From Chamaesiphon sp. (GTDB lineage Bacteria; Cyanobacteriota; Cyanobacteriia; Cyanobacteriales; Chamaesiphonaceae), in NCBI GenBank assembly GCA_026786125.1, contig JAJAYU010000032.1, positions 1 through 6,424 on the forward strand: 6,424 nt of DNA, in the 5' to 3' direction. Each line of letters starts with the position of its first letter. Position 1 is the first letter of the stretch. Below are positions 1-6,293 of the stretch, piece after piece. The position numbers were made by a program, and so were the translations under genes. Under the pieces are notes generated by a model. The model saw only the letters and a program-made list of their open reading frames with translations, was not told the DNA's origin and ran no database searches.

Positions 1-290
1 AAGAAGCTTAATAAATATCTCCACTGCGGCTGCTTAATGGTGCTACCATGCATCGAATCATGGGAGGCAAATAGACAAATTACAATACTATTTCCCATAA
101 TTAAACTCAATGGTAGATACAACCACAGCCATTCGATCGACCATAGATCTAACGATCTGGCGATCGACCAACCTAGTCCTAATATTAGTAAATTAATCGC
201 TAAAATTACTAACTTATTTGAGTTGGGTTTAAAGGCTTCAACTGGAAGTAAAGGTCGCAGTACCTTGACATATTCTGCTTGACTAATCAT
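1..290 (-). CDS. fatty acid desaturase-family membrane protein, N-terminal part (cut by window edge)
   Basis: The minus strand is open from an ATG at 288-290 to the left edge, giving 96 residues with no stop. A TAA lies directly before the ATG in frame, so the ORF cannot begin further upstream. The protein begins MISQAEYVKVLRPLLP and has two hydrophobic stretches, about residues 26-44 and 54-75. The second leads into HDSMHGS (residues 77-83), which fits the first histidine box (HDxxH) of membrane di-iron desaturases and related carotenoid ketolases/hydroxylases. Such enzymes sit in the membrane and use two irons held by three His boxes to insert double bonds or oxygen; the other boxes would lie outside the window. 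Acyl-lipid desaturase is my preferred call, but a CrtW-like ketolase (HDAMH box) cannot be excluded. No clear Shine-Dalgarno is seen. It follows arsS on the same strand after 138 bp. The 81-residue plus-strand reading over this stretch is antisense and is not called. Confidence 0.82.
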   Translation of the reverse strand, partial: MISQAEYVKVLRPLLPVEAFKPNSNKLVILAINLLILGLGWSIARSLDLWSIEWLWLYLPLSLIMGNSIVICLFASHDSMHGSTIKQPQWRYLLSF

Positions 291-300
291 TTATTTAAGT

Positions 301-320
301 AGGTATTTATAGGTATTTTT
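301..320. repeat. 10-bp tandem direct repeat in AT-rich spacer
   Basis: AGGTATTTAT is followed directly by AGGTATTTTT (9 of 10 bases equal). It lies about 11-30 bp upstream of the desaturase start, within the AT-rich 138-bp gap behind arsS. The same gap holds a weak 6-bp inverted repeat (333-338 with 352-357, 13-nt loop). I see neither a convincing sigma-70 promoter nor a U-tract terminator, so it is unclear whether the desaturase is co-transcribed with arsS. Confidence 0.35.
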
Positions 321-428
321 AAATTAGATTATCTATCTGTGTTCTAAATCAAGATAGCTAAAAATTGCAGTCTTGACACATTGTAGATGATTTTGCATTG
401 GATAGATTTTAATATATTTAGATAGTTC

Positions 429-1430
429 TCACACCAGAGATCCACCACAACTAGAACCGCACCCAGCCGTACAACCATAGCAATAGGATTTGGTTTGAAT
501 TTCACCAATTAGATCCAGACTACCTGCGGCTAATAGTTGATCGACTGTGAGTATTTCACCTGTGGGTGTAATAGCTGCGAGATTAGCCATCTGATTGAAA
601 TCACAGTCATAGACATTACCGAGATAATCGATCGATAGTTGATCGCGACACATCAATTGGGCTACCGTGCTAGGATTATAATTGGATTCCAAAAACTTCA
701 GGTAAGGTTGATGAAGCTGGTGATGCTCTAGTTGAAATTTAGTTCTACCGATCGGTAAATTGGTAATCGTGAAAAGATGATTAAAACAGACATCAAAATG
801 TTCTGTGAAGAACGTTTTATAGTCTCGCTCAAGTGCTACTTGATCGGGAGTCAATCGAAAATCTGTCGAGGTGGGAATAGGTGGATTGTAGACTAAATCG
901 ATCTGTAAATTAGGATCGCAACCATAGCCTAGTCGATTCAACCATTGTAACGCCCTAATCGAAGCATCGAACACCCCCTCTCCCCGCATCCGATCGACAT
1001 TATCAGCTAGATAACAAGGCAGTGAAGCAACGATTCGGACTTGATTTTGGGCACAATAATCAGGGATGTCCTCATAACCAGGCACAAAATAGATGGTCAA
1101 ATTAGACCGCACAATTACTTGTTTGCCTGTGGCGACAGCGGCTGTGATGATTGGTTTAAAGCCATTGAGCAGTTCTGGCGCACCTCCGGTGAGATCGACA
1201 GTTTCGATCTGGGGAAATGTGTCGATTAGTTCGATCACTCGATCGACAATAACATCAGACATCTCCTCGGTTCGGTGGGGACTAGCATCGACATGGCAAT
1301 GGGTACATGCGAGATTGCAACGCTTGCCCAGATTGACTTGGAGAACTGTGACTGGCTTTTTGGTGAGTGGAGCGTCAAGTCGCTGGCTAAATGGGGTAAC
1401 TAATTCAGCGACTTTTGATAATTGAATCAT
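429..1430 (-). CDS. arsS: arsenosugar biosynthesis radical SAM protein ArsS
   Basis: This 333-residue protein matches the ArsS family in length and layout. The N-terminal radical SAM domain carries the [4Fe-4S] triad C38, C42 and C45 (RCNLACTHC) and the SAM-binding TGGAPE at 81-86. The C-terminal part has further cysteines at 261 and 276 (MCRDQLSIDYLG, then YDCDFNQ), and the tail holds C317, C320, C324 and C328 within CYGCTAGCGSSCGG, the hallmark of this family (DUF3641-type C-terminus), probably binding an auxiliary cluster. In the family, ArsS transfers a 5'-deoxyadenosyl group from SAM to dimethylated arsenic made by the methyltransferase ArsM, an early step towards arsenosugars, in the cytosol. 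No arsM is visible here, although the two genes are often adjacent. Some family members are selenoproteins; this one has cysteine at the positions I can see. The ATG start gives the usual family N-terminus, but no good Shine-Dalgarno precedes it. It is divergent from the aldehyde dehydrogenase gene. Confidence 0.92.
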   Translation of the reverse strand: MIQLSKVAELVTPFSQRLDAPLTKKPVTVLQVNLGKRCNLACTHCHVDASPHRTEEMSDVIVDRVIELIDTFPQIETVDLTGGAPELLNGFKPIITAAVATGKQVIVRSNLTIYFVPGYEDIPDYCAQNQVRIVASLPCYLADNVDRMRGEGVFDASIRALQWLNRLGYGCDPNLQIDLVYNPPIPTSTDFRLTPDQVALERDYKTFFTEHFDVCFNHLFTITNLPIGRTKFQLEHHQLHQPYLKFLESNYNPSTVAQLMCRDQLSIDYLGNVYDCDFNQMANLAAITPTGEILTVDQLLAAGSLDLIGEIQTKSYCYGCTAGCGSSCGGSLV

Positions 1431-1463
1431 GCAGCAAGAATTTTGAGGTGTGGCATTCTTTAA

Positions 1464-1480
1464 GTTTAATTTGTTTAAAC
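1464..1480. repeat. small inverted repeat in the arsS / aldehyde dehydrogenase divergent region
   Basis: GTTTAA (1464-1469) and TTAAAC (1475-1480) form a 6-bp stem with a 5-nt loop; the right half is also part of the 8-bp palindrome GTTTAAAC (1473-1480). It sits 34-50 bp upstream of the arsS start codon, where a promoter or operator would be expected. This is only a structural observation; no known operator consensus is recognised. Confidence 0.35.
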
Positions 1481-1506
1481 GTAGATTCGATCACTAGTAA
1501 CTGATC

Positions 1507-1534
1507 TAAAGCTAAATCCAAAGCTAAATCTAAA
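1507..1534. repeat. 12-bp tandem repeat (2.3 copies) in the divergent intergenic region
   Basis: TAAAGCTAAATC (1507-1518) is followed directly by CAAAGCTAAATC (1519-1530) and then TAAA (1531-1534), so two copies differ at one base and a third is partial. It lies in the middle of the 177-bp spacer between the divergent arsS and aldehyde dehydrogenase starts, so it could be a regulator binding array or simply slippage-prone DNA. The rest of the spacer (1431-1607) shows no clear -35/-10 pair and no Shine-Dalgarno before the ATG at 1608. Confidence 0.6.
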
Positions 1535-1607
1535 CAGAAGTCAGTCCCGACTTGTAGATCGAAAATAACTCGCTGATCCCGACTAAATCCTCTTCACAAT
1601 CTGAATC

Positions 1608-3296
1608 ATGACTAGTACTAAATCCGCACTATCAGCATTATTAACTACCGACTTCGATGAGATCGATCGAGCCATTGCCAGTTTGCACAGCCATCGAGAT
1701 CAGTGGGTAGAGACGAGTATTCCCCAACGATTGGGATATCTCCAAGCCTGTCTCGATCAAACCCTAGACATTGCCGAAACCTGGGCAACGGCTGGCTGTG
1801 AGGCAAAAGGCATCGATCCCAAATCAAACCTAGCCGGAGAGGAATGGATTGCTGGGCCGATTGCGACAGTGCGGAATATTCGATTGTTGATGACCACCCT
1901 TCAGGCAAATGGACAACTCCCGCCGCCCAAAATTTCTCGCCGCCCAGACGGACAAGTTGTCGCCGAAATATTGCCCGCAAATTCGATTGATCGGATGTTA
2001 TACTTAGGGTACCGAGGCCAGGTGTGGCTAAAATCGGAAACACCCCCCACTCAAGGTCAGATTTATCGAGAACCAACTGCTGGAAAAGTCAGCCTAATTC
2101 TTGGGGCGGGAAACGTCTCGTCAATCGTCGCGATCGATGTTTTGTCCAAGCTATTTAGTGAAAATCAAATCGTCATCGTCAAGATGAATCCAGTCAATGC
2201 TTACATTGGCGAGTATCTAGGTCAAGCATTCGCGCCATTAATTCAAGCTGGATTTTTACACATAGTCTACGGTGGTGTCGATGTGGGTGAATATCTGTGC
2301 CAACATGCCCAGATTGAGACTATTCACATTACTGGTTCCCATCGGACTCATGATGCGATCGTCTGGGGAGCTACAGCCAGCGAGCAGCAGGAGCGGAAAG
2401 CAGCCAACCGTCCGCGCATAGACAAACCCATTAGCTCCGAACTTGGCTGTGTCACCCCAATTATTGTTGTACCTGGCAAATGGTCTAAATCAGATCTAAC
2501 TTTCCAAGCACGTCAAGTTGCTAGCACAATCGCCAATAATGCGAGCTTTAATTGCCTTTCAGGGCAAATTCTCGTAACTGGATCTGGTTGGCCACAGCAA
2601 GCTGAATTTTTAGCCGCAGTCAGGCGAGAATTAGCAGCTATTCCGCCTCGCCAAGCTTACTATCCAGGTGCCCAAGATCGCTATCAAGCATTTCTCGACC
2701 AGTACCCCCAATCTGAGCCTCTAGGGACACGCACCCCAGAGATCGTCCCCTGGACAATAATCCCTGATGTACCCCCAGTAGCAGGCGAATACGCCTTGAA
2801 TGAGGAAGCATTTTGTGGGATCTTGGCTCAAGTCTCGATCGAGTCTGATTCTGCACCCGATTTCCTGACCAAAGTAGTGGATTTTGTCAACGATCGAGTT
2901 TGGGGTACTCTCTCCTGCACCGTCTTAATCGATGCTCAAACCCAAAAGCAATATCATCAAGAATTTGACACTGCGATCGCTAACTTAAAGTATGGCGCGA
3001 TCGGTGTAAATATTTGGTCGGGAATGATCTTTTATTTTGGCTCGACTACCTGGGGTGCCTATCCTGGTAATACTCCCGCTGATATCGGCTCCGGTAGTGG
3101 TTTCGTCCACAATAGTTACCTCTTCGATCATCCCCAAAAATCCGTCGTCTACGCCCCATTTCGGATCTTCCCCACTCCCGCCTGGTTTGCCAATCACAAA
3201 AATCTACTAGGTATGGCCAAACAACTACTCAAACTCGAAGCCAATCCTACCTGGAAAAATCTCCCACTTGTCGTGTGGGCAGCACTTCGCGGATAA
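1608..3296 (+). CDS. aldehyde dehydrogenase-superfamily NAD(P)-dependent oxidoreductase
   Basis: This 562-residue protein has an aldehyde dehydrogenase fold signature and is longer than the usual ~490 residues. Visible landmarks are a Rossmann segment LILGAGNVSSI (163-173), VKMNP (191-195, matching the cofactor-contacting Lys of the family), HITGSHRTHDAI (240-251, matching the FTGS turn), the general-base Glu278 in SSELG, and the probable nucleophile Cys316 in NASFNCLSGQ, 38 residues later. NEEAFCGIL (398-406) corresponds to the conserved EExFGP segment. The usual PWNFP motif is missing; Asn169 in GAGNV may do its job, an arrangement reminiscent of acyl-CoA reductase (LuxC-like) relatives. 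It should oxidise an aldehyde to an acid, or reduce an activated acyl group, with a nicotinamide cofactor; the substrate is unknown. No signal peptide or obvious membrane segment is seen, so a cytosolic location is likely. The Uma2 gene follows after 31 bp on the same strand; arsS is divergent. The ATG at 1608 is the chosen start. Confidence 0.88.
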   Translation: MTSTKSALSALLTTDFDEIDRAIASLHSHRDQWVETSIPQRLGYLQACLDQTLDIAETWATAGCEAKGIDPKSNLAGEEWIAGPIATVRNIRLLMTTLQANGQLPPPKISRRPDGQVVAEILPANSIDRMLYLGYRGQVWLKSETPPTQGQIYREPTAGKVSLILGAGNVSSIVAIDVLSKLFSENQIVIVKMNPVNAYIGEYLGQAFAPLIQAGFLHIVYGGVDVGEYLCQHAQIETIHITGSHRTHDAIVWGATASEQQERKAANRPRIDKPISSELGCVTPIIVVPGKWSKSDLTFQARQVASTIANNASFNCLSGQILVTGSGWPQQAEFLAAVRRELAAIPPRQAYYPGAQDRYQAFLDQYPQSEPLGTRTPEIVPWTIIPDVPPVAGEYALNEEAFCGILAQVSIESDSAPDFLTKVVDFVNDRVWGTLSCTVLIDAQTQKQYHQEFDTAIANLKYGAIGVNIWSGMIFYFGSTTWGAYPGNTPADIGSGSGFVHNSYLFDHPQKSVVYAPFRIFPTPAWFANHKNLLGMAKQLLKLEANPTWKNLPLVVWAALRG

Positions 3297-3313
3297 TAAA
3301 CACAAGACTTTTT

Positions 3314-3317
3314 GGAG
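3314..3317 (+). promoter_or_regulatory. Shine-Dalgarno for the Uma2 gene, deciding its start
   Basis: GGAG lies 10 nt before the ATG at 3328-3330. It favours this internal ATG over the in-frame ATG at 3268, which lies inside the end of the aldehyde dehydrogenase gene and would add 20 residues without family character. Confidence 0.65.
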
Positions 3318-3327
3318 CAGATCGCCA

Positions 3328-3891
3328 ATGGTTCAGACCCCAGTTAGACAGATCACGCTTGAAGAGTTTCTGGCACTACCAGAGACCAAGCCAGCTAGTG
3401 AATATATCGATGGTCAAATTATTCAAAAGCCCATGCCTCAAGGTCATCACAGTATCATTCAGGGTGAGCTATTAACTGAATTAACCCTAGTTCTCAAGCG
3501 TAACGGGATTGCGACAGCCTTTCCCGAACTACGCTGTACTTTTGGTGGTCGGGCAATCGTCCCCGATCTGGCTGTATTTGAAAATGCTCGAATTCCGACC
3601 AATGCAGGGCAAATTGAGAATGTGTTCACAATTGCGCCTGACTGGACAATTGAGGTGCTATCACCAGGGCAAAGTGCGAATAAAGTTTTGAAGAATATCA
3701 ACCACTGTCTGGCGTATGGCACCCAAATGGGCTGGTTAATCGACCCTGAAGATCGATCAATTGTCATCAGCAGAAGCGATCAAAATTTGGAAGTAATTGA
3801 CGAGCCGAAGGTAGTTTTGCCAGTCCCAGACTTTGCTAAATCCCTAGAACTCACCATCGATCGATTATTTGGCTGGCTCACCTTGGTGTAA
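3328..3891 (+). CDS. Uma2-family (DUF820) PD-(D/E)XK nuclease-like protein
   Basis: From the ATG at 3328 the product is 187 residues, the normal Uma2 length. It begins with the typical TLEEFLALPE (10-19) and EYIDGQII (25-32). The restriction-like core is visible as VPDLAVF (78-84, Asp80) and DWTIEVLSPGQS (105-116, Glu109), followed by K119/K122 and CLAYGTQMGWLIDPE (127-141), which matches the family's strand with Y/W-L-V-D-P. Uma2 proteins are extremely numerous in cyanobacterial genomes; they share the PD-(D/E)XK fold and are presumed endonucleases, but their biological role is poorly known. The core acidic residues are present, so the gene does not look degenerate. A start at 3268 is possible in frame but would overlap the preceding gene and lacks a ribosome site. 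The last 27 bases overlap the end of the oppositely oriented response regulator gene. Confidence 0.9.
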   Translation: MVQTPVRQITLEEFLALPETKPASEYIDGQIIQKPMPQGHHSIIQGELLTELTLVLKRNGIATAFPELRCTFGGRAIVPDLAVFENARIPTNAGQIENVFTIAPDWTIEVLSPGQSANKVLKNINHCLAYGTQMGWLIDPEDRSIVISRSDQNLEVIDEPKVVLPVPDFAKSLELTIDRLFGWLTLV

Positions 3892-5784
3892 TCCCGCTCT
3901 TTGGAGTCGATTCAGTACCCGCGTGACGAGAGTATCATCAACCACAGGCTTGGTCACAAAATCATCGGCACCAGCGGCGAAGGCTCGATCGATTGACGGT
4001 GCCGTAGTATGAGCAGTCAGAAATAAAATCGGTAAATATGCCCACTGGGGATCGGTGCGGACTGCCAAGCAGAGTTCGATCCCATCGTGGGTAGGCATAT
4101 CCAAATCCAGAATTAATAAATCAGGGGTAGCAGCTTCCAGCGTCTCCCAAAATCGACTGGGTTCAGCTAGTGTCGTCACCGTCATGCCTTGCAGCGATAA
4201 TAATCCGCTGACTCCAGCGAGCAGAATTGGATCGTCATCAACAATCATTACTCTTGCCTGTCGAACGCGGGACTGTGCCAAGACTCGATCAACAGCCGCT
4301 AAAATTTGGCTCGGAGGTAATGGTTTTGATAAAAACACCCTAGCACCCCGACGGGCAATTTCAATTCGTTGTAGCAGGCTTCTAGTACCTGTAACTGCGA
4401 TATTTTCGGTTGGTTGACTCAAAACTAAAACGGGAAGATGTGGATAATCTCGATCGAGTTGAGATAATGCTGTCAATCCATCGTCTATGTGCGGGAAACA
4501 ATCTAAATCGAAGATAATCCCATTTGGTTTCTGCGCTAGTTGGGCAGGAATTAATTTGATCGCAGTGACAATTTCCCAGTCAGAATTAGCAGACTGTAAC
4601 GACGTGCTTAAATCAGGATCATTCGTGATCATTAACAGCCACTTTGATCGAGGTTGGGGTGGTGTCACGATCGCTATTTCAGGTTTTGGCACCTTACTAG
4701 CAATCTCTTGACGCAATCGATCGACTCCGGCTTGCAATTGGTGTAGCTGCTCGGTAGTCAGATCCGTATCCTCGGCTAGTAATAACTCTAGCTGCTTGGC
4801 AACTTGGGAACCGAATGGCAATCCAAATGTACCCAGGGAACCAGCGAGATTATGAGCGCAGTGACGAGCCTGGTGGCGAATTTCGGTAGTTAAAGATCGA
4901 TCCTCAGCAGCCGTAATCACTCGATCGATACTAGCAACTTGATCGAGCATTTGGGGGTAATGTCGATTCAAAATAGTTGTGAGAAAATCTCGTGGATCGG
5001 AGATCGATCCATTTTGACTGGTAGTTGTCGGCGGATTTATGGCTGGCGGTAACAGATCTACCTGAGAATCGATCGAGATCGGGGGTTGGGCAGTGAAATT
5101 ATTAAGATTATCTAGAGATTTGAGCCGATAACCAATCCCATAGACAGTTTCGACAAAATCCGTCGGCGCACCTGCGGCTTTGAGTTTGTGCCTGAGTCCC
5201 TTAATATGCGTCCGCACCGCCTCTTCACTCGGCGCATCTTCATAGGTCCACAAATGTCCTAAAATCGCCCCACAACTAAATAACCGCCGACTATAGCGCA
5301 AGAATAGTTCTAGCAGGGCATATTCCTTTGGCGTAAGACTGAGTAATTTTTGCTGATATGTAACTTCATAGCTACGCGGATCTAACGTCAGATCTTCCCA
5401 TTTCAGGATCGGCGAAACTCGATCGTTCCCTCGTCGTAATAGTGCCCGAATCCGCGCCGATAGTTCCTCCGGATCGAACGGCTTGATCACATAATCATCC
5501 GCACCAGCATCCAACCCAATTGCTCGATCGTGATTGCTATCTAGACTCGTTAGCAACAAGATCGGCATCATATACCCCCGCGAGCGGACATGGCGACAAA
5601 GACTCACCCCATCCAGCTTCGGCAGAATCGAATCCAACAGCAGCAAATCGTAATCAAATGCTTCAATAAAATCTAGCCCTGCTTGACCATCATGAGCGAT
5701 TTCGACAGTGTATTTCTGATCTGAGAGAGTTGTTTTGAGCGCGTCAGCCACCACTAAATCATCTTCGACCACTAAAATCTTCAT
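3865..5784 (-). CDS. multi-domain response regulator: REC - winged helix - Hpt - degenerate REC - REC
   Basis: This 639-residue regulator has five modules. REC1 (1-118) is complete: acidic E7, D8 and D9, phospho-acceptor D51 (LLLLDSILP), T79 and K101. An OmpR/PhoB-type winged helix (about 126-222) follows, with LTPKEYALLELF, the recognition helix region EEAVRTHIKGLRHKL and the wing ETVYGIGYRLK. After a proline-rich linker, an Hpt module (about 262-365) offers His311 in AHNLAGSLGTFG; the usual HxLKGS lysine is alanine. REC2 (about 381-503) keeps K487 and Asp426/Asp428, but the acidic pocket is altered (see findings). REC3 (511-630) is complete: D516-D518, D560, T590 and K612. The protein should bind DNA and take part in a His-Asp phosphorelay with a hybrid kinase not in this window. 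It lies 123 bp downstream of a single-domain receiver on the same strand, so co-transcription is possible. A weak GGA lies upstream of the ATG. Such chains are known from cyanobacteria; the target genes are unknown. Confidence 0.94.
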   Translation of the reverse strand: MKILVVEDDLVVADALKTTLSDQKYTVEIAHDGQAGLDFIEAFDYDLLLLDSILPKLDGVSLCRHVRSRGYMMPILLLTSLDSNHDRAIGLDAGADDYVIKPFDPEELSARIRALLRRGNDRVSPILKWEDLTLDPRSYEVTYQQKLLSLTPKEYALLELFLRYSRRLFSCGAILGHLWTYEDAPSEEAVRTHIKGLRHKLKAAGAPTDFVETVYGIGYRLKSLDNLNNFTAQPPISIDSQVDLLPPAINPPTTTSQNGSISDPRDFLTTILNRHYPQMLDQVASIDRVITAAEDRSLTTEIRHQARHCAHNLAGSLGTFGLPFGSQVAKQLELLLAEDTDLTTEQLHQLQAGVDRLRQEIASKVPKPEIAIVTPPQPRSKWLLMITNDPDLSTSLQSANSDWEIVTAIKLIPAQLAQKPNGIIFDLDCFPHIDDGLTALSQLDRDYPHLPVLVLSQPTENIAVTGTRSLLQRIEIARRGARVFLSKPLPPSQILAAVDRVLAQSRVRQARVMIVDDDPILLAGVSGLLSLQGMTVTTLAEPSRFWETLEAATPDLLILDLDMPTHDGIELCLAVRTDPQWAYLPILFLTAHTTAPSIDRAFAAGADDFVTKPVVDDTLVTRVLNRLQRAGLHQGEPAK

Positions 5785-5802
5785 GATTTTTCCGAGTGAG
5801 GA

Positions 5803-5862
5803 GGGCAGGTTTTGTTGAAAGATTGTTGGTAAATATCAAGAGGAATCTGCATAAACCTGCCC
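5803..5862. repeat. short palindromic repeat element (10-bp perfect arms, 40-nt interior)
   Basis: GGGCAGGTTT (5803-5812) and AAACCTGCCC (5853-5862) are perfect inverted arms around a 40-nt AT-rich interior. The element lies wholly inside the 123-bp gap between the two response regulator genes, with its near arm 18 bp before the ATG of the large regulator. From memory, intergenic elements with arms close to GTAGGGGCGGGTTT are widespread in cyanobacterial genomes; this looks like one copy. No U-tract follows either arm, so I do not call it a terminator, although a long-range hairpin could form in the leader mRNA. Confidence 0.7.
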
Positions 5863-5867
5863 CTACA

Positions 5868-5885
5868 GATCCTAACAATTGGATC
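5868..5885. repeat. small inverted repeat downstream of the single-domain receiver gene
   Basis: GATCC (5868-5872) and GGATC (5881-5885) form a 5-bp stem with an 8-nt loop, 23-40 bp after the stop of the receiver gene at 5908. The stem is short and has no T-run behind it on the minus strand, so it is at best a weak pause or end-processing signal. Confidence 0.3.
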
Positions 5886-5907
5886 ATAAAATAGCCTTGT
5901 TAACTAT

Positions 5908-6288
5908 CTAGAGTTTCCAGCCCAGTGTCGTAGCGATTTGTTGGGCTAATTCTAAGGGACTAAATGGCTTGGCGATCGTCGATCGAATCCCTAGTTCAGT
6001 ATAGTTCTGTCGATCGGTTGATTGCACTTTTGCAGTCAACAAGATCACCGGAATTGCCCTAGTTGCTGGATTGGCTTTTAGTCTAGTAAATGTTGCCAAT
6101 CCGTCCATATCTGGCATCATCACATCCAATAAAATCGCATCTGGCTGTTCCCGCTCAGCGGTGGCTATTCCTTCCAGCCCTGATCCAGCAATAGTTACTT
6201 CCCATCCAGCCACCGTTTCCAGGGAAATTTGAGCAACTTCTCGGATCGATGGTTCGTTATCAACTATTAAAATCCGCTTACTACTCAC
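5908..6288 (-). CDS. single-domain (CheY-like) response regulator receiver
   Basis: This 126-residue protein consists of one receiver domain only. All key residues are present: acidic D10 and E12 around ILIVDNEP, phospho-acceptor D55 in ILLDVMMPDMDG, T85 in VILLTAK, and K107 in IAKPFSP. It has no output domain, so it should act as a phosphate carrier in a phosphorelay or by binding a partner protein in the cytosol. It is the first gene of a possible two-gene unit with the large Hpt-containing regulator 123 bp downstream; the Hpt there is a plausible partner, but this is inference. The start is GTG at 6286-6288, chosen because it gives the standard SSKRILIVD N-terminus of the fold; no ATG is available in a suitable position and no Shine-Dalgarno is seen, since the upstream bases are heptamer repeats. 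It has the normal length for the family. Confidence 0.93.
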   Translation of the reverse strand: MSSKRILIVDNEPSIREVAQISLETVAGWEVTIAGSGLEGIATAEREQPDAILLDVMMPDMDGLATFTRLKANPATRAIPVILLTAKVQSTDRQNYTELGIRSTIAKPFSPLELAQQIATTLGWKL

Positions 6289-6293
6289 GATGG

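Noticed and set aside
37..282. 81-residue plus-strand open frame at the left end
   Set aside because: It is antisense to the desaturase frame, which has a histidine box and membrane segments; the plus-strand product has no recognisable features.
373..400. TTGACA on the plus strand as a promoter
   Set aside because: No matching -10 box at 16-18 bp, and it would only transcribe antisense into arsS.
1041..1425. Plus-strand open frames inside arsS
   Set aside because: They are antisense to the conserved radical SAM core and have no family features.
3268..3327. Longer Uma2 start adding 20 residues
   Set aside because: It overlaps the end of the aldehyde dehydrogenase gene, lacks a ribosome-binding site, and the extra residues do not resemble the family N-terminus; GGAG favours 3328.
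4055..4711. Plus-strand open frames of 120 and 74 residues inside the regulator gene
   Set aside because: They are antisense shadows of the clearly coding REC2/REC3 region and show no domain of their own.
5803..5862. Inverted repeat as a rho-independent terminator
   Set aside because: The interior is 40 nt long and no T-run follows either arm.
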